DNA of 17,903 nucleotides. Origin: Snodgrassella alvi_G (lineage in GTDB: Bacteria > Pseudomonadota > Gammaproteobacteria > Burkholderiales > Neisseriaceae). Positions within the stretch are counted from its first letter, which is position 1. Each line of letters begins with the position of its first letter. The stretch is taken from assembly GCA_946478525.1 (NCBI GenBank), contig CAMLCH010000041.1:1-17903 (forward strand), written 5' to 3'. The position numbers and the translations under genes were made by a program. This document shows positions 7,437 through 15,083 of the stretch, in pieces. The notes beneath the pieces are model-generated. The model did no database searches and was not told the DNA's origin. It saw only the letters and a list, made by a program, of their open reading frames with translations.

Positions 7437-10400
7437 CTATTTAACTGCAGGTAAGCTTTGGTGTAATTCCTGCATACAATATACATTGGTATGCGCAAGT
7501 TGGCTTATCCCTTCACTCATGGCTAAAGCACCCGCAATAGTAGTGAACAGAGGTATGCGTAAATTAACAGCACTATGACGGATAGAATGACTGTCTTTTA
7601 ACGATTGTGGTTTACTATTTACTGTATTAACCACTAAAGCAATTTCACCGTTTTTGATAGTATCAACAATATGTGGTCGACCTTCAATGACTTTATTCAA
7701 CACCTGAACGCTTATACCATGTTCGGCCAGATATGCAGCGGTACCACGTGTCGCACACAAACCGTATCCATGGAGCTGAAAGTTTTTGGCAACTTGTACA
7801 ACCTGAGCTTTATCTTCATTGCGCACTGATAAAAACACTTTTCCAACAGCAGGCATCGTTTCTCCTGCTCCCAGTTGAGCTTTAATATAAGCTTCTTCAA
7901 ATGTCTTACCTACTCCCATAACTTCACCAGTTGAACGCATTTCTGGTCCGAGAATAGTGTCCACGCCCGGGAATTTAATAAAAGGAAACACAGCTTCTTT
8001 AACTGCAAAGAAATCAGGAATGACCTCACGAGTATATCCCTGTTCAGCTAAAGATATGCCCGCCATCACTCGTGCACCAATTTTAGCCAGTGGCACACTG
8101 GTTGCTTTAGACACAAACGGCACTGTCCGTGAAGCACGCGGATTCACTTCGAGTACATAGACCACATCATCCTGTACAGCAAATTGTACATTCATCAGTC
8201 CGATGACATGTAAGGCTTTGGCCATAGCAATAGTTTGGCGCCGAATTTCATCCTGAAGTTCCTGACTTAAAGAATAAGGAGGAATTGAACAAGCAGAATC
8301 TCCACTGTGTATGCCGGCCTGCTCAACATGCTGCATAATGCTGCCAATGACAACTTGCTTACCATCACTAACACAATCAACATCTACTTCTATGGCATGG
8401 CTAAGAAAGAAATCCAGCAAAACCGGACTATCATTCGAAACCGAAACAGCATCGCGCATATAAGTTTGCAATTCACTGGCGGTATGAACAATTTGCATTG
8501 CCCGACCGCCAAGCACATATGACGGACGTACCACCAACGGATAACCAACTTCATCAGCCAGTTGTAATGCTTCATTTTCGGTACGTGCTGTACGATTCTC
8601 AGGCTGACGTAAATGCAAATTTTGCAAAATATGCTGGAAACGTTCACGATCTTCTGCCGCATCAATGGCATCTGCTGAAGTACCAATCAGATTTATCCCA
8701 TTAGCCTCTAACTGGTTAGCCAGTTTCAGAGGAGTCTGCCCTCCATACTGCACGATGACACCATCAGGTTGTTCAGTATGACAGATTTCCAGCACATCTT
8801 CTAAAGTCAACGGCTCAAAATAAAGACGATCCGACGTATCATAATCGGTAGAAACGGTTTCTGGATTACAATTGACCATAATGGTTTCAAATCCAGATTC
8901 CCGCAAAGCCAAAGCAGCATGAACACAACAATAATCAAATTCAATTCCCTGTCCGATTCTGTTGGGGCCTCCGCCAAGAATCATTATTTTTTTCCGCTGA
9001 CTGGGATTGGCTTCACATTCTTCTTCATAAGTTGAATACAAATAAGCTGTATCAGTCACAAACTCTGCTGCACATGTGTCCACCCGTTTATAAACCGGAT
9101 GCAGGTTCAAGCTGTGACGATGTTGACGGACAAGTTTTTCATCAGTTCGTAATAAATCAGCCAAACGTTTGTCAGCAAAACCTTTGCGTTTCAGGCGACG
9201 CAAATGTGCATAATCTATATCGTCTAAACTTAAAGCAGTAAGATACTGTTCTTCAGTAACCAAATCAGCCAGCTGAGCAAGAAACCACGGATCAATGGAG
9301 CAAATTTGCTGAATTTGGGTAATCGACAGACCACAGCGCAAAGCATCAGCAACATATAAAATCCGTTCTGGTCCCGGATTAGCCAGTTCCCGCTGAATAG
9401 CTGCCGGATCAAGACTACGACTATTAAAACCACTTAATCCAGTTTCTAATCCACGCAAGGCTTTTTGAATGGATTCCTGAAATGTACGACCAATAGCCAT
9501 AACTTCGCCGACTGATTTCATCTGTGTGGTTAGACGATCATCGGCTGTAGGAAATTTCTCAAAGGCAAAACGCGGTACTTTGGTTACCACATAATCAATG
9601 GCTGGCTCAAACGAGGCAGGTGTTCTGCCACCTGTAATATCATTTTTTAATTCATTCAAGGTATAGCCAACAGCCAGTTTAGCGGCAATTTTGGCAATCG
9701 GAAAACCTGTTGCTTTCGACGCCAGTGCAGAAGATCGACTGACACGTGGATTCATTTCGATCACAATCATTTCGCCATTTTGAGGATTAATGGCAAATTG
9801 CACATTGGAACCACCAGTATCCACACCGATTTCACGCAGTACGGCCAGTGAAGCATCGCGCATTAGCTGGTATTCTTTATCGGTTAATGTTTGTGCTGGC
9901 GCAACGGTAATGGAGTCACCGGTATGTATGCCACAAGGATCAAAATTTTCAATGGAACAGATGATAATGCAATTGTCAGCACGATCGCGTACTACCTCCA
10001 TTTCATATTCTTTCCAGCCCAGAACCGATTGCTCAATCAGTAATTCATGAGTGGGAGAAGCATCAAAACCTCGTTCGCAAATAGAGATGAACTCTTCTTT
10101 ATTGTAAGCAATTCCCCCGCCACTGCCTCCCATGGTAAAAGAAGGTCTGATTAAAGCAGGAAAACCCACTTCTTTTTGCGCTGTCAGTGCTTCATCCATA
10201 CTATGACAAATAATGGATTTTGGCGTATTCAAGCCAATTTTTTCCATTGCTGCCTTAAATCGACCTCGATCTTCCGCCTTATCAATGGCTTCTTCAGAAG
10301 CACCAATTAGTTCTACCTGATATTTTCTCAAAATACCGTTACGCGCCAGATCCAGTGCACAATTCAATGCTGTCTGCCCGCCCATAGTGGGCAAAATAGC

Positions 10401-10652
10401 ATCAGGACGCTCTTTTTCGATGATTTTAGCCACTGATTGCCACAGAATCGGTTCAATATAAGTTACATCTGCCATATCCGGATCAGTCATGATGGTGGCC
10501 GGATTAGAATTTACTAAAATAACTTTATATCCCTCTTCACGTAAAGCTTTACAAGCTTGCGCGCCGGAATAATCAAATTCACAGGCTTGACCAATTACGA
10601 TAGGACCTGCACCAATAATAAGAATAGATTTTATGTCTGTACGCTTAGGCAT
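7437..10652 (-). CDS. carB: Carbamoyl-phosphate synthase large subunit (CarB)
   Basis: The large subunit takes ammonia tunnelled from CarA and, with bicarbonate and two ATP, makes carbamoyl phosphate for pyrimidine and arginine synthesis. Length 1071 aa matches E. coli CarB (1073). The internal duplication is plain: the first half starts with SILIIGAGPIVIGQACEFDY near residue 9, and the second with MILGGGPNRIGQGIEFDY near 555. Each half has an ATP-grasp domain (GGSGGGIAY in the first, GGRAMQIV in the second) and a metal-binding EMNPRVSRSSAL or EVNPRASRTVPF segment. The C-terminal part (about 935-1071) is the MGS-like allosteric domain that senses UMP and ornithine in relatives. The ATG has an AAAAGG ribosome site. 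The gene follows the leuE-like gene by 71 nt and is probably expressed with carA, although a weak hairpin lies in the gap. Confidence 0.98.
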   Translation of the reverse strand: MPKRTDIKSILIIGAGPIVIGQACEFDYSGAQACKALREEGYKVILVNSNPATIMTDPDMADVTYIEPILWQSVAKIIEKERPDAILPTMGGQTALNCALDLARNGILRKYQVELIGASEEAIDKAEDRGRFKAAMEKIGLNTPKSIICHSMDEALTAQKEVGFPALIRPSFTMGGSGGGIAYNKEEFISICERGFDASPTHELLIEQSVLGWKEYEMEVVRDRADNCIIICSIENFDPCGIHTGDSITVAPAQTLTDKEYQLMRDASLAVLREIGVDTGGSNVQFAINPQNGEMIVIEMNPRVSRSSALASKATGFPIAKIAAKLAVGYTLNELKNDITGGRTPASFEPAIDYVVTKVPRFAFEKFPTADDRLTTQMKSVGEVMAIGRTFQESIQKALRGLETGLSGFNSRSLDPAAIQRELANPGPERILYVADALRCGLSITQIQQICSIDPWFLAQLADLVTEEQYLTALSLDDIDYAHLRRLKRKGFADKRLADLLRTDEKLVRQHRHSLNLHPVYKRVDTCAAEFVTDTAYLYSTYEEECEANPSQRKKIMILGGGPNRIGQGIEFDYCCVHAALALRESGFETIMVNCNPETVSTDYDTSDRLYFEPLTLEDVLEICHTEQPDGVIVQYGGQTPLKLANQLEANGINLIGTSADAIDAAEDRERFQHILQNLHLRQPENRTARTENEALQLADEVGYPLVVRPSYVLGGRAMQIVHTASELQTYMRDAVSVSNDSPVLLDFFLSHAIEVDVDCVSDGKQVVIGSIMQHVEQAGIHSGDSACSIPPYSLSQELQDEIRRQTIAMAKALHVIGLMNVQFAVQDDVVYVLEVNPRASRTVPFVSKATSVPLAKIGARVMAGISLAEQGYTREVIPDFFAVKEAVFPFIKFPGVDTILGPEMRSTGEVMGVGKTFEEAYIKAQLGAGETMPAVGKVFLSVRNEDKAQVVQVAKNFQLHGYGLCATRGTAAYLAEHGISVQVLNKVIEGRPHIVDTIKNGEIALVVNTVNSKPQSLKDSHSIRHSAVNLRIPLFTTIAGALAMSEGISQLAHTNVYCMQELHQSLPAVK

Positions 10653-10692
10653 ATTAATACCTTTTCAATAATCATTTATAGTATTCGTCAGA

Positions 10693-10717
10693 TACAGCCT
10701 GTTTAATAATGGCTGTA
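10693..10717. repeat. Inverted repeat between the leuE-like gene and carB
   Basis: TACAGCC (10693-10699) and GGCTGTA (10711-10717) form a 7-bp stem with an 11-nt loop in the 71-nt gap. No proper U-run follows on the minus strand, so it is at best a weak terminator that may reduce carB expression. The arms ACAGCC/GGCTGT also form the base of the hairpin after carB. Confidence 0.45.
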
Positions 10718-10723
10718 CTGTAA

Positions 10724-11401
10724 TTAATTAATAGTTGCTGTCCATAATTTCATGGCAAAACCAATAAACATCATGCCCACCACGCCGATAGCACTTGCGG
10801 CTATTCTGCGGTAATGATGAAACCACCTAACCAAAGCAACACCGCTGAAGATCAGCACACTTAGGTATGAGATGCTGCATATCTGCAAAATAACGGCCAA
10901 AAGTAAAAAACTAAGAACTGGATTTGTATAGTTTGGGTCGACAAATTGCACAAAGAAAGCCAGAAAAAATAAAATTGCTTTCGGATTAAATAAACTTAAA
11001 AACAATGCATGCCGAAACAAAGCATAAGCGGAAGGTTTTTTGCATTCCGGTGGTTTGGGTGGAGCTGGATTATCAGTAGTTTTATTAGCCAGATTGGGCA
11101 AACGCCACTTTTTTACTGCCTCGCGCACTAGCCCACAACCAAGATAGGTCAGATAAAGTCCGCCAATCGTTTTCAGAAACAAAAACAAAATTGGAACAGT
11201 TTTGAGAACGGAAGTAGCTCCTAAAGCTGATAACAGCATTAAAATACTATCCCCTAGCAAAATACCGGCTACAGCACAATAAGCCTTTTTAGCACCATTT
11301 TTACCAGCTACTGTCAGACAGTACATAGAATTGGGTCCGGGCAAAAGAATAATGGCTATTGCACCTGCTATATATGCACCCAGATCAGTAATTCCGAACA
11401 T
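10724..11401 (-). CDS. LysE/RhtB-superfamily amino-acid exporter, LeuE-like
   Basis: Inner-membrane exporter of 225 aa with about six hydrophobic segments. The superfamily signature LLPGPNSMYCL lies at about 19-29 in the first helix, and NPKAILFFLAFFVQFVDP sits in the middle, as in LysE/RhtB proteins. The overall pattern, including the GLYLTYLG, SFLLLAVILQICSISYL and GMMFIGFAMKL segments, resembles E. coli LeuE (leucine efflux) more than RhtB or LysE. Substrate is inferred only. A lysine- and proline-rich cytoplasmic loop (about 97-125) is longer than I would expect. The ATG has a CAGGTAA ribosome site. The gene sits 45 nt after carA and 71 nt before carB, all in one direction, so it splits the carAB pair and is likely co-transcribed with it. 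Confidence 0.88.
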   Translation of the reverse strand: MFGITDLGAYIAGAIAIILLPGPNSMYCLTVAGKNGAKKAYCAVAGILLGDSILMLLSALGATSVLKTVPILFLFLKTIGGLYLTYLGCGLVREAVKKWRLPNLANKTTDNPAPPKPPECKKPSAYALFRHALFLSLFNPKAILFFLAFFVQFVDPNYTNPVLSFLLLAVILQICSISYLSVLIFSGVALVRWFHHYRRIAASAIGVVGMMFIGFAMKLWTATIN

Positions 11402-11446
11402 ACAATTACCTGCGTATTCCTGTTAAGTCATCATTATTTTTAAAAT

Positions 11447-12580
11447 TTAATTTTTAGCTGCTGACTGCATATATTTAATAAAACGATCAAATAGATAGGA
11501 TACATCATGCGGTCCAGGACTGGCTTCAGGGTGTCCCTGAAAGGAAAAAGCTGGCTGATCAGTTAAACACATGCCTTGTAGTGAACCATCAAATAAAGAT
11601 TGATGAGTAATGCGAACGTTAGCAGGTAAGCTGGCTGCATCGACTTCAAATCCATGGTTCTGACTAGTAATTACTACTCGCCCGCTGTCTAAATCCTGTA
11701 CGGGATGGTTTGCACCATGATGACCAAACGACATTTTCCGTGTGCGGCCGCCCAGTGCCAGTGCTAAGAGTTGATGACCAAGACAAATACCAAATAAAGG
11801 AATTTTATGGCGCAGGAATTGCTCAATAGCAGCAATAGCATAATCACATGGCTCTGGATCTCCGGGACCGTTGGAAAGAAAAATACCATCCGGATTCATT
11901 GCCATTACTTCGCTGGCGTTAGTTTTTGCCGGTACAACCGTCAGCCGACAACCACGAGCAGATAACATACGCAAAATATTAGTTTTTACCCCGAAATCAT
12001 AAGCCACGACATGATATTGTGTTTCAGCACACCGCTGATAACCTTGTCCAAGTGCCCATTCTCCCTGAGTAAACTGATATGTATCAGCACAGGTCACCTC
12101 CTGTGCCAGATCTTTACCGGCCATACTACCAAAATTGATGGCCAGCGATTTGGCCTGCTCAATATTGGCATCTGCTCCAACCATAATGCACCCGCCTAGA
12201 GATCCTTTATCCCGTAGCAAACGGGTCAGGCGACGAGTATCAATATCAGCGATACCAATAGTACCGTGTCTTTGCAAATAGCTACTTAGACTTTCCTGAG
12301 CACGAAAATTACTGTATACCAGAGGCAAATCACGAATAATCAAACCCGCTGCATATACTTTGTCACTTTCGATATCTTCAGCATTAACGCCTGTGTTACC
12401 AATATGTGGATAAGTTAAAGTCACCATCTGCCGGGTATAGGAAGGATCGGTAAGTATTTCCTGATATCCGGTCATGCTGGTATTGAAAACCACTTCACCT
12501 ACTGCATATCCAGCAGCACCAATACTAATACCATGAAATACTGAACCGTCAGCTAACACCAGAATTGCATTTGTCGTCAT
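11447..12580 (-). CDS. carA: Carbamoyl-phosphate synthase small subunit (CarA), glutamine amidotransferase
   Basis: CarA hydrolyses glutamine and feeds ammonia to CarB. With the ATG at 12580 the product is 377 aa, close to E. coli CarA (382), and begins MTTNAILVLADGSVFHG. This start has an AGGA ribosome site 6-7 nt upstream. The frame stays open further upstream to an ATG at 12688, but those 36 residues are not CarA-like and that ATG lies inside a terminator hairpin. The N-terminal CPSase domain covers about 1-150. The class I amidotransferase domain starts near 189; the catalytic triad is Cys266 in FGICLGHQ, with His350 and Glu352 in GHPEASPGPHD. SNGPGDP at 236-242 forms the oxyanion region. 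A leuE-like gene, not carB, follows directly. Confidence 0.97.
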   Translation of the reverse strand: MTTNAILVLADGSVFHGISIGAAGYAVGEVVFNTSMTGYQEILTDPSYTRQMVTLTYPHIGNTGVNAEDIESDKVYAAGLIIRDLPLVYSNFRAQESLSSYLQRHGTIGIADIDTRRLTRLLRDKGSLGGCIMVGADANIEQAKSLAINFGSMAGKDLAQEVTCADTYQFTQGEWALGQGYQRCAETQYHVVAYDFGVKTNILRMLSARGCRLTVVPAKTNASEVMAMNPDGIFLSNGPGDPEPCDYAIAAIEQFLRHKIPLFGICLGHQLLALALGGRTRKMSFGHHGANHPVQDLDSGRVVITSQNHGFEVDAASLPANVRITHQSLFDGSLQGMCLTDQPAFSFQGHPEASPGPHDVSYLFDRFIKYMQSAAKN

Positions 12581-12666
12581 GAAAAATCCTGTAAGTAAGA
12601 GGAGACCGATAGTTTTCGGTTCATTTTTAATAGGCAAAAAACCGCTTCCTGTTACCAAATACAGGC

Positions 12667-12710
12667 AAAAAAAAACACGTCGCATCACGAAAAAATACGT
12701 GAGCTACGTG
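12667..12710 (-). terminator. Terminator or attenuator upstream of carA
   Basis: On the minus strand, CACGT pairs with ACGTG at the base and TCACG with CGTGA at the top, joined by two G-C pairs with a mismatch and a bulge. The loop is U-rich and the stem is followed one base later by nine U (complement of 12667-12675). It lies 170 nt past the guaB stop and 87 nt before the carA ATG, downstream of a good promoter. It can end guaB transcripts and also attenuate carA. Confidence 0.8.
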
Positions 12711-12761
12711 CTTAATGATAGGAAATTATCTTAACAGATAATCTCACCATGGAAGCAAATC

Positions 12762-12790
12762 ATTTTAGCCAATTTTATGATTTTTGGCAA
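12762..12790 (-). promoter_or_regulatory. Candidate sigma-70 promoter of carA
   Basis: A -35 box TTGCCA (12785-12790, 5 of 6) and a -10 box TAAAAT (12762-12767, 5 of 6) are spaced exactly 17 nt. Transcription would start near 12755, upstream of the terminator-like hairpin. Short arms GCCAA and TTGGC (12768-12772, 12784-12788) flank the promoter spacer and could be an operator. Confidence 0.6.
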
Positions 12791-12879
12791 TGCAAGTTTG
12801 TGCTATACCTGCAAAATTTTTTACAAATAACCTCCCCATCAATATTTGCCAGTAAATGATAAGAGCTATATATTAAAAA

Positions 12880-14340
12880 TCAGCGCATATGATAATTCGG
12901 CGCTTCTTTAGTAATCTGTACATCATGAACATGGGATTCACTCATGCCGGCAGCCGTAATTTCAACGAATTCAGCTTTATCATGCATTTCCTGAATATTC
13001 GCACAGCCCAGATAGCCCATACTAGAACGCAAACCGCCAACTAATTGATGAATGATATTGGCTATCGGACCCTTGTAAGGTACCCTGCCTTCGATTCCTT
13101 CGGGCACATACTTATCAGTACTGGAAACATTGTCCTGAAAATAGCGATCAGATGATCCCTGACTCATGGCACCCATCGAACCCATGCCCCGATAAGATTT
13201 ATAAGATCGTCCCTGATACAGCTCAATTTCACCCGGAGCCTCTTCGGTACCGGCAAATACGCCGCCAAGCATCACCGCCGAAGCACCCGCGGCCAAAGCT
13301 TTGGCCAGATCGCCGGAAAAACGAATACCTCCATCGGCAATTAAGGGCACGCCGGTACCAGCCAGGGCAGTAGCAACATTATGAATCGCAGTCAGTTGCG
13401 GTACGCCAACACCTGCTACAATACGAGTCGTACATATTGACCCCGGACCAATACCTACTTTTACCCCATCTGCACCGGCAGCAACCAAATCACGGGCAGC
13501 TGCAGCAGTAGCAATATTGCCGCCGATAACATCGACTTCAGGATAATGCTGCTTAACCCAGCGAATACGCTCAATTACTCCTTGACTATGACCGTGTGCA
13601 GTATCCACCACCAACACGTCCACTCCGGCTCGTACTAAAGCATTAATCCGCTCTTCCGTATCTTTACCAACGCCTACAGCAGCACCGACACGTAAACGTC
13701 CTTCATCATCTTTATTAGCATTAGGAAATGCTGTATTTTTCAAAATATCCTTAACGGTGATCAGACCTTTGAGGCCCCAGTCTTCACTGACAACCAATAC
13801 ACGCTCAATTTTATGAGTGTGCATTAACTGACGAGCTGCATCGATACTGACACCTTCGTTAACGGTAACCAAGCGCTCACGAAGTGTCATGATATTGCTG
13901 ACGTTTTGATCCAAATTACTTTCAAAACGTAAATCACGATTAGTTACCAACCCGACTACTTTGCCATTTTCCAGTACCGGTAAGCTGGAAACACGGTATT
14001 TGCGGTTCGGACCGATTAAATCACCAACCTTCGTATCCGGTGTGATTGTCACAGGATCTTTAACCACACCACTTTCATGGCGTTTAACTTTAGCTACCGC
14101 TTGCGCCTGACGCTCAATGCTCATATTCTTATGAATAATACCGATGCCACCTTCCTGAGCCATTGAAATAGCCAGTTTTGCTTCGGTAACGGTATCCATG
14201 GCGGCGGAAACCAAAGGTAAATTGAGATAAATATGGCGTGTAAGCCTAGTTTTTAAAATGACGTCACGTGGTAGAACTTCGGAATGAGCAGGTACCAGTA
14301 GAACGTCGTCAAAAGTATATGCTTTTTCGACTATACGCAT
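12880..14340 (-). CDS. guaB: Inosine-5'-monophosphate dehydrogenase (GuaB)
   Basis: Catalyses the NAD-dependent oxidation of IMP to XMP, the committed step to GMP. The 486-aa length is typical. The TIM barrel is split by two CBS domains (about 92-205), which bind regulatory nucleotides. The catalytic loop GSICTTRIVAG holds Cys303, next to the potassium-binding GIGPG at 296-300. DTAHGHS (246-252), the IADGGIRFSGD phosphate site and the YRGMGSMGAM flap segment are all present. The start MRIVEKAYTFDDVLL matches bacterial IMPDHs and has an AAGAAG ribosome site. The gene is divergent from the DUF4124 gene and has its own promoter. guaA is not in this window. carA lies downstream on the same strand beyond a terminator-like hairpin. 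Confidence 0.98.
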   Translation of the reverse strand: MRIVEKAYTFDDVLLVPAHSEVLPRDVILKTRLTRHIYLNLPLVSAAMDTVTEAKLAISMAQEGGIGIIHKNMSIERQAQAVAKVKRHESGVVKDPVTITPDTKVGDLIGPNRKYRVSSLPVLENGKVVGLVTNRDLRFESNLDQNVSNIMTLRERLVTVNEGVSIDAARQLMHTHKIERVLVVSEDWGLKGLITVKDILKNTAFPNANKDDEGRLRVGAAVGVGKDTEERINALVRAGVDVLVVDTAHGHSQGVIERIRWVKQHYPEVDVIGGNIATAAAARDLVAAGADGVKVGIGPGSICTTRIVAGVGVPQLTAIHNVATALAGTGVPLIADGGIRFSGDLAKALAAGASAVMLGGVFAGTEEAPGEIELYQGRSYKSYRGMGSMGAMSQGSSDRYFQDNVSSTDKYVPEGIEGRVPYKGPIANIIHQLVGGLRSSMGYLGCANIQEMHDKAEFVEITAAGMSESHVHDVQITKEAPNYHMR

Positions 14341-14399
14341 GTTAAGGCTTCTTTAAGAACGAGGAGAAAAGAAAATAGATAGAACAGAACTGGCGAATA

Positions 14400-14428
14400 A
14401 TTTTATCTAAAATACGACAAATTAGCAA
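14400..14428 (-). promoter_or_regulatory. Candidate sigma-70 promoter of guaB
   Basis: TTGCTA (14423-14428) and TAAAAT (14400-14405) are spaced 17 nt on the minus strand, with transcription starting near 14393 and a leader of about 50 nt. A 7-bp inverted repeat (AAATACT at 14429-14435 with AGTATTT at 14442-14448) adjoins the -35 box and lies between the two divergent promoters, a plausible operator position. Confidence 0.55.
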
Positions 14429-14478
14429 AAATACTCAGTTCAGTATTTATAAGCAACAAAGAGTGAATGTTTTTAGCG

Positions 14479-14484
14479 TATAAT
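14479..14484 (+). promoter_or_regulatory. Candidate -10 element of the DUF4124 gene
   Basis: A perfect TATAAT lies 40 nt upstream of the ATG. No good -35 is seen at the expected distance (the region reads ACAAAG), so activation or a weak promoter is possible. An AAAGGA ribosome site lies at 14509-14513. Confidence 0.45.
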
Positions 14485-14523
14485 ATGTAAAATATTTAGG
14501 TTAATAGCAAAGGAAATGTAAAC

Positions 14524-14979
14524 ATGCGTCATAAAGTGCTGAAAACATCGCTGGCAACGCTTTTGCTAAGCACTATTATTGTTGTCAATGCAGCAGAAGT
14601 ATTCACATGGCGTGACTCAAAAGGAAATAATGAATATTCCGACGCGCCAAAACAAATGGTTCCAGCTAATGCGCAAAAATTTAACGTGCGGACCCATTCA
14701 ACCACATCATTAGCTCCGCCAGTACAAAATCCCTCGCTTTCTGCTTCAGACGTAGATTCAATTGCAGCAAAGCAAGCAGAAGTAAACCGTCAAATTGAAG
14801 AACAAAACCGCAAAACTGCCGAACAAAATAAAAAAATCGAAGAACAAAACCGTAAAAATCGTGAAGAAGCTTGCAAAACATCGAAAATTAATCGTCGCAT
14901 AGCAGAAAATCTGCGTACTAATCAGCGTGATAGCTTAATTAAACGTTACGATGACGAAATACGCAATAATTGTAATTAA
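14524..14979 (+). CDS. Secreted DUF4124 protein with a heptad-repeat coiled coil
   Basis: The 151-aa exported protein of unknown function starts with a signal peptide (1-23, KVLK then a hydrophobic run, likely cut after VNA). A DUF4124 segment follows at once: EVFTWRDSKGNNEYSDAP at 25-42, the small Trp-Arg-Asp-Gly-Tyr type domain common in beta- and gammaproteobacteria. A Ser/Pro-rich linker (about 58-75) leads to a polar coiled coil (79-118). Its core holds consecutive heptads IEEQNRK, TAEQNKK, IEEQNRK and NREEACK from 91 to 118. Cys117 and Cys150 are the only cysteines in the mature part and could form a disulfide in the periplasm. The gene has its own -10 element and a strong terminator, so it is probably monocistronic. 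I can name the domain but not the role. Confidence 0.85.
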   Translation: MRHKVLKTSLATLLLSTIIVVNAAEVFTWRDSKGNNEYSDAPKQMVPANAQKFNVRTHSTTSLAPPVQNPSLSASDVDSIAAKQAEVNRQIEEQNRKTAEQNKKIEEQNRKNREEACKTSKINRRIAENLRTNQRDSLIKRYDDEIRNNCN

Positions 14980-15005
14980 TCTTTACCCTTGATAAATAGC
15001 TCTTC

Positions 15006-15040
15006 ATCCATAAGTTGTTATAACAACTTATGGATTTTTT
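15006..15040 (+). terminator. Intrinsic terminator of the DUF4124 gene
   Basis: A perfect 30-nt palindrome (15006-15035) with no true loop is followed by a T-run to 15040. In RNA the middle bases open to give a stem of about 13 bp. It lies 26 nt past the stop codon and 43 nt before uvrC, separating the two genes. Confidence 0.9.
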
Positions 15041-15083
15041 ATATGCCTTATTATCCTGAAACCATGTTTTTTGTCGCATAACC

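Larger units (their letters stand above)
12581..12879 (-). promoter_or_regulatory. carA leader and guaB-carA spacer
   Basis: Minus-strand order is: guaB stop, carA promoter (12790-12762), a possible 12-codon leader frame MVRLSVKIISYH (12750-12712), a 7-bp hairpin within it (12742-12725), a terminator hairpin with nine U (12710-12667), then about 86 nt with two 5-bp hairpins before the carA ATG. The leader stop codon touches the base of the terminator. This resembles translation-coupled attenuation. The alternative is that the hairpin is just the guaB terminator. The leader frame has no clear ribosome site. Confidence 0.5.

Noticed and set aside
8390..8686. 98-codon frame inside carB
   Set aside because: Same-strand alternative frame wholly within a confidently identified gene; a shadow of carB codon structure.
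14742..14751. TTCAGACG within the DUF4124 gene, resembling the Neisseria uptake sequence
   Set aside because: Only about 8 of 10 bases match the reverse complement of GCCGTCTGAA, and it occurs once; no canonical copy was found by eye in 17.9 kb, so this is treated as chance.
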